Shown: one piece after another, positions 9,909-18,311 of the stretch
Layout of the letters: the number at the start of each line of letters is the position of its first letter
Numbering within the stretch: the first letter of the stretch is position 1
Assembly: GCF_000147815.2 (NCBI RefSeq)
Contig: NC_015957.1
Location: forward strand, 4,154,001-4,218,000
DNA length: 64,000 nt
Reading direction: 5' to 3'
From: Streptomyces violaceusniger Tu 4113
GTDB lineage: Bacteria > Actinomycetota > Actinomycetes > Streptomycetales > Streptomycetaceae
Translations under genes and position numbers: made by a program
Notes under the pieces: model-generated
Seen by the model: the letters and a program-made list of their open reading frames with translations, nothing else
What the model was told of the DNA's origin: nothing
Databases searched by the model: none

Positions 9909-10406
9909 TCAGGAGCGCGGGGCGGGCTGATAGGCGCCGGGCACCATCCGTGCGCTGATCGCCGTGCGGTTGTAGGCGTTGATCACGACGGCGGCCCAGA
10001 TCACCGCCGTCATCTGCGGTTCGTCGAACACCTCGCGGGCCGCCGCGTAGACCTCGTCCGGCACCTGGCCGTCCTGGACGGAGGTCACCGCCTCGGCCAG
10101 CGCGAGCGCGGCCCGCTCCCGCTCGGTGAAGAACGGGGTCTCCCGCCAGGCGCCGAGGGTGTGGATCCGCTGCTCGGTCTCGCCCTGGGCACGGGCGTCC
10201 TTGGTGTGCATGTCCAGGCAGAAGGCGCAGCCGTTGAGCTGCGAGGCGCGGATGCGCACCAGCTCCAGCAGCCCGGGCTCGACCCCCGCCGCCTGGGCCG
10301 CCCGCAGCGCCGCCCGGTGCAGCTCGCCCATCGCGGCGGAGACCTCGGGGGCGAGGCCCTTCAGATCCAGCCGGGCGGTGGTGCGGTCCGGGGTGGTCGT
10401 CGTCAT
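9909..10406 (-). CDS. Carboxymuconolactone decarboxylase / AhpD-like protein
   Basis: 165 residues with the family core LVRIRASQLNGCAFCLDMHTKDAR: a CxxC (CAFC) followed by His three residues later, the redox/proton-relay motif of AhpD-type alkylhydroperoxidases. The ATG overlaps the stop of the upstream pabC-like gene (ATGA), so it is the last gene of the PABA-type operon. Family members either reduce peroxides or act on aromatic ring-cleavage intermediates. A protective or tailoring role in the operon's pathway is inference from position. Confidence 0.9.
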   Translation of the reverse strand: MTTTTPDRTTARLDLKGLAPEVSAAMGELHRAALRAAQAAGVEPGLLELVRIRASQLNGCAFCLDMHTKDARAQGETEQRIHTLGAWRETPFFTERERAALALAEAVTSVQDGQVPDEVYAAAREVFDEPQMTAVIWAAVVINAYNRTAISARMVPGAYQPAPRS

Positions 10407-11245
10407 CGGTGAACTCCGTTCGTCGAAACCAGGGGATCGGAAGCGCCGTCGAGCCAGGACTGCCAGGAGGCGGCGCGCAGCGCCGGGCCCGCCCGCAGCG
10501 GACGGCCCAGCCAGGCGGTCACCGGACGGATTCCGTGCACCGCGTTGACCAGCCACACCTCACGGCCGTCCAGCTCCTGGACGGTGCGGTTGCGGTGCTC
10601 GGTGCGGACGCCCAGCTCGGCCGCCCGGTCCTGGATCAGCGCCGCGGTCACGCCCGCCAGCAGCGGAAGCCCCGGGGGCGGCAGACACAGGACGTCGTCC
10701 TCCCACCACAGAACGCTCGCCGTCGTCCCCTCCAGCACCAGTCCGGAGGGCGTGGTGAGCATCAGCTCCTGCGCGCCCCGGGCGGCGGCCCGCTCGCGCA
10801 GATGCGCCAGCAGGGGGAGGTCGGGGCCCTTACGACGGGGATACGACCGCGGATCGAACTCCTCGGTCAGGCAAACGGTCACATTGGCCGTCCGCGGCGG
10901 CGCCGGGCGTATCCGCAGGAACAGCCGGGCCGGCTCCGGACCGGCCAGCTCGACCCGCGGGAACCAGCGCTCGGTACGGGGCAGGGCGGCGATCGCCTCG
11001 CGCCAGAAGCTCTCGATCCGGGCGCAGGAGTCGCCGGACGCCTCGACGCACGCGGCGACGAACCGGCGGCGATGGTGGTCGAGCCCGCGCACCCGTCCGT
11101 CGTCGACCAGCCAGGAATCGGCGGCCAGCAGTGCGGCGTCCGGCACCGCCCGGGAGGGCATCAGCCCGCCGTCCTCGCGCCACATCAGCGTCCACTGCTT
11201 CTTCTCCGACGCGTCGGCGTGACCGATGTTCTGTGCAGCGACCAT
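10403..11245 (-). CDS. pabC: Aminotransferase class IV, aminodeoxychorismate lyase-like (PabC type)
   Basis: About 280 residues of fold type IV PLP enzyme. Visible are LDHHRRRFVAAC, the likely Schiff-base Lys in SYPRRKGPDLPLLAHLRERA, then ELMLTTPSGLVLEGTTASV and LPLLAGVTAALI, the usual order for 4-amino-4-deoxychorismate lyase and branched-chain transaminases. Lyase activity (ADC to PABA plus pyruvate) is favoured because pabAB is in the same operon. The ATG at 11245 follows a GGAAG site; a GTG at 11257 is possible. It is coupled by ATGA to the CMD gene and separated by 111 nt from the chimeric gene upstream. Confidence 0.85.
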   Translation of the reverse strand: MVAAQNIGHADASEKKQWTLMWREDGGLMPSRAVPDAALLAADSWLVDDGRVRGLDHHRRRFVAACVEASGDSCARIESFWREAIAALPRTERWFPRVELAGPEPARLFLRIRPAPPRTANVTVCLTEEFDPRSYPRRKGPDLPLLAHLRERAAARGAQELMLTTPSGLVLEGTTASVLWWEDDVLCLPPPGLPLLAGVTAALIQDRAAELGVRTEHRNRTVQELDGREVWLVNAVHGIRPVTAWLGRPLRAGPALRAASWQSWLDGASDPLVSTNGVHR

Positions 11246-11356
11246 GTCCGCTTCCACGTCTCCGTCCCGATGCTGTCCGAAGCTGCTTCCGGTGTTTTCC
11301 GGTATCCGATGAGTGCTGTCCGGCCGGATTCCTGGCCCCGCTCGCTGGAATGCCGG

Positions 11357-12748
11357 TCAATAGCCGCGCGCCGGGCCGCCCCGGGGGCCGTAAGGAGCGC
11401 GTTCCAGCCACTCCCCGCAGCGGGGGACCACCGGGGCCAGCGTCGCCGCCGCCCGCTGGGCCGCTCGCTTCCACGGCCGGGGCCGCAGATGGTCCAGGGC
11501 CGCCCCGGCGGCCTCGCTGTTGTGCAGGGCCGCGCTCCGGCGGGCGGCGGCGTACCCGGCCACCGCCGCGGGTCCCCGCGACGGCTCGGAGCATGCCGCG
11601 GACACCGCCTCGGCCGCCGCGACGGCGCCCGCGATCCCGCTGTTCATCCCGCGGGCGCCGAAGGGCGGGAACAGATGAGCGGCCTCACCCGCCAGCAGCA
11701 CCCGTCCCGACGGATCGGCGAACGACCCGGCGACCTTGCGCAGGAAGTGGTACCGCGACACCCACAGCACCCGGTGGGCGCAGTCCTCGCCCACCAGCCG
11801 GGGCAGCCAGCGGCGCACCGCCTTCTCGGTGCCGAAGGACTCCGGCGGGTCGTCCGCCCGGCACTGCAGATCGCCGGTGCCGCGCTCGTCCACCAGGGCG
11901 GCGTACGAGGACGGTACCGAGTACAGCAGGGTCACCCGGTGCCGGGCCACGAGGCCGTCGATGAGGGCCGGTCCGGGGCGGTCCGCGGTGAGCACGGCGG
12001 CCGACCCCGAGAAGAGGGGGAAGGCGAAGGCGTTCCCGAGGCCGTAGGCGTAGGCGTAGAACAGCTTGGACACCGAGAACGACACGTCCGCCGGGCCGAT
12101 GTCCAGCACCTCCTGCCCGACCAGATCGTGATAGGCGGCCATATCGCCATGGCTGTGGGCCACCGCCTTGGGGCGGCCGGTGGTCCTGGAGGTGTACTGG
12201 AGGTACAGCGGAGTGGCGGCCGTCACCGGTTCCGCCGCCGGGGCCGGGGCCGCCGGGGCCGGGGTGGCGGGCGGGCCGGTCAGGGCCGAGAGCTGGTCGC
12301 CGCCGAGCCAGGGGACGCCCTCGAAGTGGTCCTGGAGATCGGGGCCCGAGACGGCCAGCGCGGCGCGCGAGTCCTCGGCCATGAAGCGGTGGTCGTCGGC
12401 GGTGAGCGCGGGATTGACCAGCACCGCCGTCGCGCCCAGCCGGGCGGTGGCCAGAAACGCGGTCACCCACATGACGCCGTCGGGTAACGCGAGCAGCACC
12501 CGGTCGCCGGCCGCCACCCCCCGGCCCGCCAGCACGGTGGCGGCGCGCTCGGCGCGGTCGTGGACCTCGCCGTGGGTCCAGACCCGGTGGCCCTCGAAGA
12601 AGGCGGCCCGGCCGGACCAGCCGCGGCGGTCCGCGAGCGCCGCGAGATGCGCGGCCACATTGGCGGAGACCGTGGGGCCGGTGGGCATGGGCGGTGTGGG
12701 CATCGAAACGGCGGCCGTCGAAACGGTGGGTACCGACAGGGCGGTCAC
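11357..12748 (-). CDS. Chimeric protein: truncated benzoate-CoA-ligase-like front fused to truncated FAD aromatic hydroxylase back
   Basis: 463 residues in one unbroken frame. Residues about 30-288 match the N-terminal half of aryl-CoA ligases of the benzoate-CoA ligase kind: RVWTHGEVHDRAERAATVL, adenylate motif YTSRTTGRPKAVAHSH (residues 185-200; Arg for the usual Gly), SKLFYAYAYGLGNAFAFPL. From about residue 293 the sequence is the C-terminal part of class A flavin hydroxylases (MhpA/PobA-like): LQCRADDPPESFGT, WVSRYHFLRKVA, and the second FAD motif RVLLAGEAAHLFPPFGARGMNSG. The ligase lacks its catalytic C-terminal domain and the hydroxylase its N-terminal GxGxxG. Neither activity should survive. 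It starts ATGA-coupled to pabAB. An in-frame deletion across two adjacent genes is the simplest explanation. Confidence 0.85.
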   Translation of the reverse strand: MTALSVPTVSTAAVSMPTPPMPTGPTVSANVAAHLAALADRRGWSGRAAFFEGHRVWTHGEVHDRAERAATVLAGRGVAAGDRVLLALPDGVMWVTAFLATARLGATAVLVNPALTADDHRFMAEDSRAALAVSGPDLQDHFEGVPWLGGDQLSALTGPPATPAPAAPAPAAEPVTAATPLYLQYTSRTTGRPKAVAHSHGDMAAYHDLVGQEVLDIGPADVSFSVSKLFYAYAYGLGNAFAFPLFSGSAAVLTADRPGPALIDGLVARHRVTLLYSVPSSYAALVDERGTGDLQCRADDPPESFGTEKAVRRWLPRLVGEDCAHRVLWVSRYHFLRKVAGSFADPSGRVLLAGEAAHLFPPFGARGMNSGIAGAVAAAEAVSAACSEPSRGPAAVAGYAAARRSAALHNSEAAGAALDHLRPRPWKRAAQRAAATLAPVVPRCGEWLERAPYGPRGGPARGY

Positions 12749-15105
12749 CGGCCGGGCTCCTTCGCCGCAGGGGCCGGTGACGCAGTGGCGGCGGCCACGA
12801 GCAGGTCGTCGATTTCCCCGGCGGGCTCCCCGGCGATCTCCCCGGCGGGCTCACCGGCGGGGACGGGCTCCACGGCCTCGTAGGCACGCATGGTGGCGGC
12901 GGTCTTCAGCAGCATTTCCTCGTACTCCTCGGCCGGATCGGAATCGAGCACGATGGCGCCGCCCGCGCCGATGTGCATCCGGCCGCCGGTGAACACAGCG
13001 GTGCGGATGACGATGTTGAGGTCGGCCGCGCCGTTGCAGCTCAGGTAGCCGAGCGCCCCCGAGTAGACACCCCGGGCCTCGGTCTCCAGCGAGTCGATGA
13101 TCTCCAGCGTGCGCAGCTTGGGGGCGCCGGTCATGGAGCCGCCCGGGAAGCAGGCCCGGACGCAGTCGACGGAGGTCGTCTCCTGGCGCAGCCGGCCGCG
13201 CACGGTGGAGACCAGTTGGTGGACGGTGGCGTAGGTCTCGGTGTTCATCAGGCGCGGCACATACACGCTGCCCGGTGCACACACCCGCCCCAGATCGTTG
13301 CGGAGCAGGTCCACGATCATCAGGTTCTCGGCGCGGGCCTTGGGGCTGGAGGCGAGGGCGGCGAGCGCCCGCGCGTCCTGCTCCGGGTCCCGGCCGCGCG
13401 GGGCGGTGCCCTTGATCGGCTTGGCCTCGGCGGTGCCGTCGGGAGTGATGCGCAGAAAGCGTTCGGGGGAGGCGCAGGCCACATCGGTGCCGCCGAACCG
13501 CAGATAGGCGGCGTACGGCGCCGGGTTGAACCGCCGCAGGGCCCGGTAGAAGGCGTAACTATCGCTCGGGGCGGGCAGCCAGGCGGCGTTGGTCAGGCAG
13601 ATCTCATAGCTCACCCCGGCGCGCAGCTCCCGCAGACACGCCTCGATCGAGGCCAGATACCGCTCCCGGTCCCGCACCAGCCAGGGCTCCACGGCGGCCG
13701 TGGTGGTGAGGGCGGGCGGCTGCGGGGCGGGGCCGGTGAGCGTCGGCACCCCGCTGAGCACCGTCACGGTGGTGTCCAGCCAGTCCTTCGCCTCCCGGTG
13801 GCCGTCGGAGGTGTCCTCGGTGAGGCAGCAGATGTAGGTGACGCCCTCCTGGTGGTCGACCGCGACGAACCGGTCGGCGAAGAGCCAGCAGGCATCCGGA
13901 GTGGCGGACCTGTGGCGACCCGGGGCGCCGCAGTCGGCCTTGAGCTCGTACCCGAAGTAGCCCACATAGCCGCCGGTGAAGTCGAAGGGGAGACCGGGGG
14001 CGGTCACCCGGCGGCGGGCCAGTTCCCGTTTGAGGTAGTCGAAGACGCTGCCCTCGACCCGGACGGCGGGCCGTCCCGCCCGCTCGACCTCGCAGACGTC
14101 CGTGTCCGTGTCGTAGCGGACGAACTCGGCGAGCGGACCGGTGCCGTCCCCGAGGAAGGAGAAGCGCGCCTCGCCGGACTCGACGCGCGAGCTGTCGAGC
14201 CAGAACGCGTGCGGCGCCTTCGCGTACAGCCGGGTGAAGGCCGCCTCGGTGTCGGTGGCATCGGCCAGCCACCGGGCGTGCAGCCGGTAGGCGGGGCCTT
14301 CCGGGGGCGACTGCGCCGGGGCGCCCGGGTCGGGGTCGAGACGGGCCAGTTCCGCTCGGGGGTCCGCCTCGGGGGCCTGCGGGGAGCCCGGCCCGGCGGC
14401 AGGCCCCGCGGCAGGTTCCGCCGCGGCACGGGCGCGGCGCGGCTCCTCGGTGGAGGTGGAGGTGGAGGTGGAGGCGGGGGCGGGGGCCACGGTCGAGGTC
14501 ACCGACTCGCCGTTGGCGTGCTCGATGGTCAGATCGCGGAAGTTGCCGAGCATACGGTGGCCGTATCCGGTCAGCACCGACTCCGGGTGGAACTGGACGC
14601 CCCACAGCGGACGGGCCCGGTGTCGCACCCCCATCAGCACACCGTCCTCGGACCAGGCGATGCCCTGCAGCCCCAGCGGCAGCGGCTCGGCCACGCACAG
14701 CGAGTGATAGCGAACGGCCGTGAAGTCCTGCGGCAGACCGCGGAACAGCCCGCGCCCGCCGTGTTTGATGCGGGACAGATGCCCGTGCTTCGGTTCGGGC
14801 GCGGGCACCACCCGCGCCTGGGCGCCGAGCGCGATTCCCTGGTGCCCCAGGCACACCCCCAGCACCGGAATGGTCGACCGCTCGATCAGCCGGGCGGTGG
14901 CGCCGAAGTCCCGCGGATCGGCCGGATGCCCGGCGCCGGGGGAGAGCACGATGTTGTCGAACGCGTTCAGATCGATGTCCGCGCATTCCGGCGCGTCATG
15001 GAGAAGCACCTCCGGTTCCTCGCCGTTGACCTCGGTCAGCAGATGAAAGAGGTTGTACGTGTACGAGTCGTGATGATCGACGAGGAGTGTCCTCAGCGAT
15101 TCCAT
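12745..15105 (-). CDS. pabAB: Fused aminodeoxychorismate synthase (glutamine amidotransferase + chorismate-binding domains)
   Basis: 786 residues. Residues 5-195 are a class I glutamine amidotransferase with Cys85 in GVCLGHQG and His173/Glu175 in QFHPES. A Ser/Thr/Pro/Ala-rich linker (about 200-265) leads to a chorismate-binding domain with PIKGT (Lys565), GGSMTGAPKLRTLEIID and GALGYLSCNG. Lys in PIKGT is the signature of aminodeoxychorismate synthase; anthranilate synthases have Ala. Product: 4-amino-4-deoxychorismate from chorismate and glutamine. Fused PabAB enzymes of this order serve PABA-derived antibiotics (candicidin, chloramphenicol types). AAGGAGG precedes the ATG. The C-terminal tail carries a GEPAGEI repeat. 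ATGA overlap with the next gene. Confidence 0.93.
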   Translation of the reverse strand: MESLRTLLVDHHDSYTYNLFHLLTEVNGEEPEVLLHDAPECADIDLNAFDNIVLSPGAGHPADPRDFGATARLIERSTIPVLGVCLGHQGIALGAQARVVPAPEPKHGHLSRIKHGGRGLFRGLPQDFTAVRYHSLCVAEPLPLGLQGIAWSEDGVLMGVRHRARPLWGVQFHPESVLTGYGHRMLGNFRDLTIEHANGESVTSTVAPAPASTSTSTSTEEPRRARAAAEPAAGPAAGPGSPQAPEADPRAELARLDPDPGAPAQSPPEGPAYRLHARWLADATDTEAAFTRLYAKAPHAFWLDSSRVESGEARFSFLGDGTGPLAEFVRYDTDTDVCEVERAGRPAVRVEGSVFDYLKRELARRRVTAPGLPFDFTGGYVGYFGYELKADCGAPGRHRSATPDACWLFADRFVAVDHQEGVTYICCLTEDTSDGHREAKDWLDTTVTVLSGVPTLTGPAPQPPALTTTAAVEPWLVRDRERYLASIEACLRELRAGVSYEICLTNAAWLPAPSDSYAFYRALRRFNPAPYAAYLRFGGTDVACASPERFLRITPDGTAEAKPIKGTAPRGRDPEQDARALAALASSPKARAENLMIVDLLRNDLGRVCAPGSVYVPRLMNTETYATVHQLVSTVRGRLRQETTSVDCVRACFPGGSMTGAPKLRTLEIIDSLETEARGVYSGALGYLSCNGAADLNIVIRTAVFTGGRMHIGAGGAIVLDSDPAEEYEEMLLKTAATMRAYEAVEPVPAGEPAGEIAGEPAGEIDDLLVAAATASPAPAAKEPGR

Positions 15106-15183
15106 CCGGATTTGCCTCCTTGCGATGAGAAAACCGGCCGGGGATCACCCGCCCCGGTCGCCGGGCCGTGGCGCGTCGCTCAC

Positions 15184-15807
15184 CTACCGGCGAGCGCGTG
15201 GGCCGTCGGCCGCCATCCGCCTGTGACGTCCTCGTATCGGCTGAAGCGGCGGGTAGAGCCACTTCTTCAGAATCCGCTGCAGCCGTGGCATGACCAGCCA
15301 GGTCACCATCGCGGTCACACCAAGACACAGAGCCAGGGTCCGCAGCAGGAAATTGGTGTCCTTGATGAACGGGATCACCAGCACATTGAAGATGAGGACC
15401 GGAGGGAACACCGCGCTCAGATTCACCAGCCACAGCTTCCATTTGGGCGGTGGCGGCAGCGGCCGCACCGGCCCCTTGAACCAGTTCTCCAGTCCCGAGG
15501 TGCGCTGTGTTCTCTTTTCCTGGACGAAGGGCCCGGTCAGGGATGCCAATCGCGCACGTTCCAGCGAGGAATCCCATGCCCGTGCCGGGCCTTCCGCCTC
15601 GAACCGGTAGGGGACATGCCACTCCGAGGCGGCCGAACCGGATCCCATGACCCCGCCTCCGAGATATCCCGGAAGGCGTGCCGCGGCATTGAGTATCTCG
15701 ATCGCCCAGGCATAGAACTCGCTTTCGCGGCCGGGGTCCACCCGGTATGCGGCAGTCACCGTGAGCGGCTCGCTGTCCACTCCAGCCGCAACTCCTTTCC
15801 GCACCAT
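15184..15807 (-). CDS. Antibiotic biosynthesis monooxygenase (ABM)-domain protein with C-terminal membrane segments
   Basis: About 207 residues from the ATG at 15807 (AAGG eight nt upstream; a GTG at 15825 is possible). Residues about 15-110 form an ABM ferredoxin-like domain (LTVTAAYRVDPGRESEFYAWA; LPGYLGGGVMGSG; EWHVPYRFEA). Two hydrophobic helices follow (LWLVNLSAVFPPVLIFNVLVI and LLRTLALCLGVTAMVTWLVM) with a basic tail. Such membrane-tethered ABM proteins are widespread and uncharacterised. It is the first gene of the PABA-type operon, 78 nt before pabAB, so a role with an aromatic intermediate is possible but unproven. Confidence 0.85.
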   Translation of the reverse strand: MVRKGVAAGVDSEPLTVTAAYRVDPGRESEFYAWAIEILNAAARLPGYLGGGVMGSGSAASEWHVPYRFEAEGPARAWDSSLERARLASLTGPFVQEKRTQRTSGLENWFKGPVRPLPPPPKWKLWLVNLSAVFPPVLIFNVLVIPFIKDTNFLLRTLALCLGVTAMVTWLVMPRLQRILKKWLYPPLQPIRGRHRRMAADGPRARR

Positions 15808-16040
15808 GACGTTTGCCTTCTCCACCGTGCCGACCTGCGAGAACTGTCAACTTCCCGTCAGGTCCACCCGGCGAGATGACAGGAAGTGTTCCACAGCGTG
15901 CGATCGGGAACAGTGGGATGCTCAACAACGTACATAAAAACCCGAAAAGGCCGTCGTGACCTGGGCGTTATCTGCGATACGGGGTTCTCGCGGCACCACT
16001 ACTGGGCCGCTGAAAAAGATTCCGCGCGCGGATTGAACAT
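15808..16040. other. Noncoding stretch upstream of the ABM/pabAB operon
   Basis: No gene is supported here. On the minus strand a TTGACA stands at 15850-15845, but no convincing -10 follows at the right distance. The run around 15930-15950 is AT-rich for this genome. The stretch is bounded by the rocD terminator at 16041-16090. Confidence 0.4.
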
Positions 16041-16090
16041 GACGAAGCGCCGGGCCGTATGAAACGTACTGCGGCCCGGCGCTCCTCGTC
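16041..16090 (-). terminator. Strong hairpin terminator after rocD
   Basis: Arms 16041-16057 and 16072-16090 pair almost completely: GCGCCGGGCCG against CGGCCCGGCGC, extended outward by GACGA/TCGTC with a one- to two-base bulge, around a 14-nt loop that itself has GTA/TAC ends. It starts 17 nt past the rocD stop. There is no long T-run, as is usual in Streptomyces. Confidence 0.75.
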
Positions 16091-16106
16091 GCTTTCGATC
16101 AATCGC

Positions 16107-17369
16107 TCAGCCGAGCACCTTCTCCAGCGCGGCCAGGGCCCCCTCCAGCTCCTCACGGGTGATGGTCAGCGGCGGTGCCAGCCGGATCGTCGACCCATGG
16201 GTGTCCTTGACCAGGATTCCCTCGGCCATCAGCCGCTCGCTCACCTCGCGCCCGGTGCCGAGGGCGGGGTCCACATCGACGCCCGCCCACAGCCCGCGGC
16301 AGCGGTAGCCCACGACCCCCTTGCCGGTCAGCGTGGCCAGCCCGGCCCTCAGAACCTCGCCCAACTCGGTCGCGCGGCGCTGGAATTCGCCGGTGCGCAG
16401 CAGGTCGACCACGGCCGAGCCGACCGCCGCGGCCAGCGGATTGCCGCCGAAGGTGGAGCCGTGCTCGCCGGGGCCCAGCACGCCGAGCACCGCACGGTCG
16501 GCCACGACCGCCGACACCGGCACGATGCCGCCGCCCAGCGCCTTGCCGAGCAGCAGCACATCCGGCAGCACCGACTCGTGCTCGACGGCCAGGGTGGTGC
16601 CGGTGCGGCCCAGACCGGACTGGATCTCGTCGGCGATGAACAGCGTCCCGGTGCGCCGGGTCAGCTCGCGCACCCCCCGCAGATAGCCGTCGTCGGGGAT
16701 GACGACGCCCGCCTCGCCCTGGATGGGCTCGATGAGGACCGCCGCTGTGGTCTCGTCGATGGCGGCCTCCAGCGCCGCGAGGTCGTTGTACGGCACGACG
16801 CGGAAGCCGGGGGCGAACGGGCCGAAGCCGTCGCGGGCGACGGGGTCGCTGGAGAAGCCGACGATCGTCGTCGTACGGCCGTGGAAGTTGTCGGCCGCCA
16901 CCACGATGGTGGCCTGGTCCGGGGCGACGCCCTTCACCTCGTACGCCCACTTGCGGGCCACCTTGATGCCGCTCTCCACCGCCTCCGCGCCGGTGTTCAT
17001 CGGCAGCACCATGGAGAGTCCGGTGAGCTCCGCCACCCCCTCGGCGAACCCGGCCAGCCGGTCGTTGTGGAAGGCCCGTGAGGTCAGCGTGAGCTGGTCG
17101 AGCTGGCGGTGGGCCGCCTCGATGAGCGCCGGGTGGCGGTGGCCGAAGTTGAGCGCCGAGTAGCCGGCCAGCATGTCCAGATAGCGGCGGCCCTCGACGT
17201 CCCGGACCCAGGTGCCCTCGGCGCGGGCGACGACCACGGGCAGCGGATGGTAGTTGTGCGCGAGCGAGGACTCCTCGGCGCGGATCAGCTCCCGCGAGGA
17301 GCGGGCGGCGCGGACACCGTCCGCCGCGGCGGCGGTGGAACCGGCGGCGGTGGGGGTGGTGGCGGTCAT
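16107..17369 (-). CDS. rocD: Ornithine aminotransferase (ornithine--oxo-acid transaminase)
   Basis: 420 residues of class III PLP aminotransferase: YLDMLAGYSALNFGHRHP, PMNTGAEAVESGIKVARKW, ADNFHGRTTTIVGFS, FIADEIQSGLGRTG (PLP-pyridine Asp) and the Schiff-base Lys in LLLGKALGGGIVPVSAV. These are ornithine-aminotransferase versions of the motifs. It converts ornithine and 2-oxoglutarate to glutamate semialdehyde and glutamate. The ATG shares one base with the stop of the DDAH-like gene (TGATG), so the two are coupled and the upstream enzyme probably supplies ornithine or citrulline for arginine catabolism. Confidence 0.94.
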   Translation of the reverse strand: MTATTPTAAGSTAAAADGVRAARSSRELIRAEESSLAHNYHPLPVVVARAEGTWVRDVEGRRYLDMLAGYSALNFGHRHPALIEAAHRQLDQLTLTSRAFHNDRLAGFAEGVAELTGLSMVLPMNTGAEAVESGIKVARKWAYEVKGVAPDQATIVVAADNFHGRTTTIVGFSSDPVARDGFGPFAPGFRVVPYNDLAALEAAIDETTAAVLIEPIQGEAGVVIPDDGYLRGVRELTRRTGTLFIADEIQSGLGRTGTTLAVEHESVLPDVLLLGKALGGGIVPVSAVVADRAVLGVLGPGEHGSTFGGNPLAAAVGSAVVDLLRTGEFQRRATELGEVLRAGLATLTGKGVVGYRCRGLWAGVDVDPALGTGREVSERLMAEGILVKDTHGSTIRLAPPLTITREELEGALAALEKVLG

Positions 17370-18178
17370 CAGCGGATCTCCTGTGTGCAGCACTTGATGC
17401 CCCCGCCGGCCTTGTGCAGTTCCGACAGGTCGACGGGGACGGGGACGTAACCGCGGTCGGTGAGCTGGTCGATGAGGCCGGTGGCCCGGGGCGCGACGAA
17501 GACATGGCGGCCGTCGGAGACGGAGTTGAGCCCGAAGGCCATGGCGTCGTCGCGGGTGGCGATCAGCGCGTCGGGGTAGAGCCGCTCCAGCACCTCACGG
17601 CTGCCGGGGGAGAACGCCTCCGGGTAGTAGGCGATGTTCTGGTCGTCGAGGATGAAGAGCGCGGTGTCCAGGTGGTAGAAGTACGGGTCCACCAGCAGCA
17701 GGCTGATGGTCGGCACCCCGAAGAACTCCTGCACCTCCTGGTGGGCCGCCCGGGTGGTGCGAAAGCCCGTGCCCGCCAGGACGAAGGGCCCGGCCGGCAC
17801 CAGGTCGCCCTCGCCCTCGCACACCGCCTCCGGCGGATGGACGTCGAAACCGCCCGCCTTGAACCACCGTTCGTAGGCCAGTTGTTCCGGCCGGCGCTGC
17901 GGTGCGTGGAATCGCGAGCCGAAGACCCGGCCCTCCAGGACGAGGGCCGAGTTCGCCGCGAACACCATGTCCGGCAGCCCTGCCACCGGCTCGATGAATT
18001 CGACCCGATGGCCGTGGTCGCGGTAGGCGCGGATCAGCGTCTCCCATTGCGCCCGGGCGAGGTCGGTATCGACCTCGGTGTCCTCGCGCATCCAGGGATT
18101 GATGGCATACCGCACATCGAAAAATCTGGGGGCACAGGTCAAGAAGCGCCTGGGGCGCGGCACACGCGTAAGGGACAC
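17369..18178 (-). CDS. Guanidino-group hydrolase: DDAH / arginine dihydrolase-like
   Basis: 269 residues of the amidinotransferase/dimethylargininase superfamily (pentein fold). Markers: FDVRYAINPWM, GLPDMVFAANSALVLEGRVF, FHLDTALF-type HLDTALFIL with the catalytic His, and C-terminal KAGGGIKCCTQEIR holding the nucleophile Cys. The GTG at 18178 is chosen for its GAGG site eight nt upstream. Because it is coupled to ornithine aminotransferase, an ornithine-releasing arginine dihydrolase (as in cyanobacterial ArgZ) is as plausible as dimethylargininase; Asn in VFAANS where DDAH has acidic residues favours the former. Start alternatives further upstream have no ribosome site. Confidence 0.86.
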   Translation of the reverse strand: MSLTRVPRPRRFLTCAPRFFDVRYAINPWMREDTEVDTDLARAQWETLIRAYRDHGHRVEFIEPVAGLPDMVFAANSALVLEGRVFGSRFHAPQRRPEQLAYERWFKAGGFDVHPPEAVCEGEGDLVPAGPFVLAGTGFRTTRAAHQEVQEFFGVPTISLLLVDPYFYHLDTALFILDDQNIAYYPEAFSPGSREVLERLYPDALIATRDDAMAFGLNSVSDGRHVFVAPRATGLIDQLTDRGYVPVPVDLSELHKAGGGIKCCTQEIR

Positions 18179-18311
18179 GGAGGATTCCTCTCGCTTCCGC
18201 GGGCGACCGGGGGGATGAATCAACGGTAGAAAACGGAGGAGAGGGGAGACAAGAAAGGAAAACTGCGTGTAGGCGCACCGATGCTGCGTGCTGAGGCCGT
18301 CTGGCGGCGGT

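Noticed and set aside
12973..15879. 968-codon plus-strand open frame
   Set aside because: Antisense to pabAB and the ABM gene, whose motifs are unambiguous.
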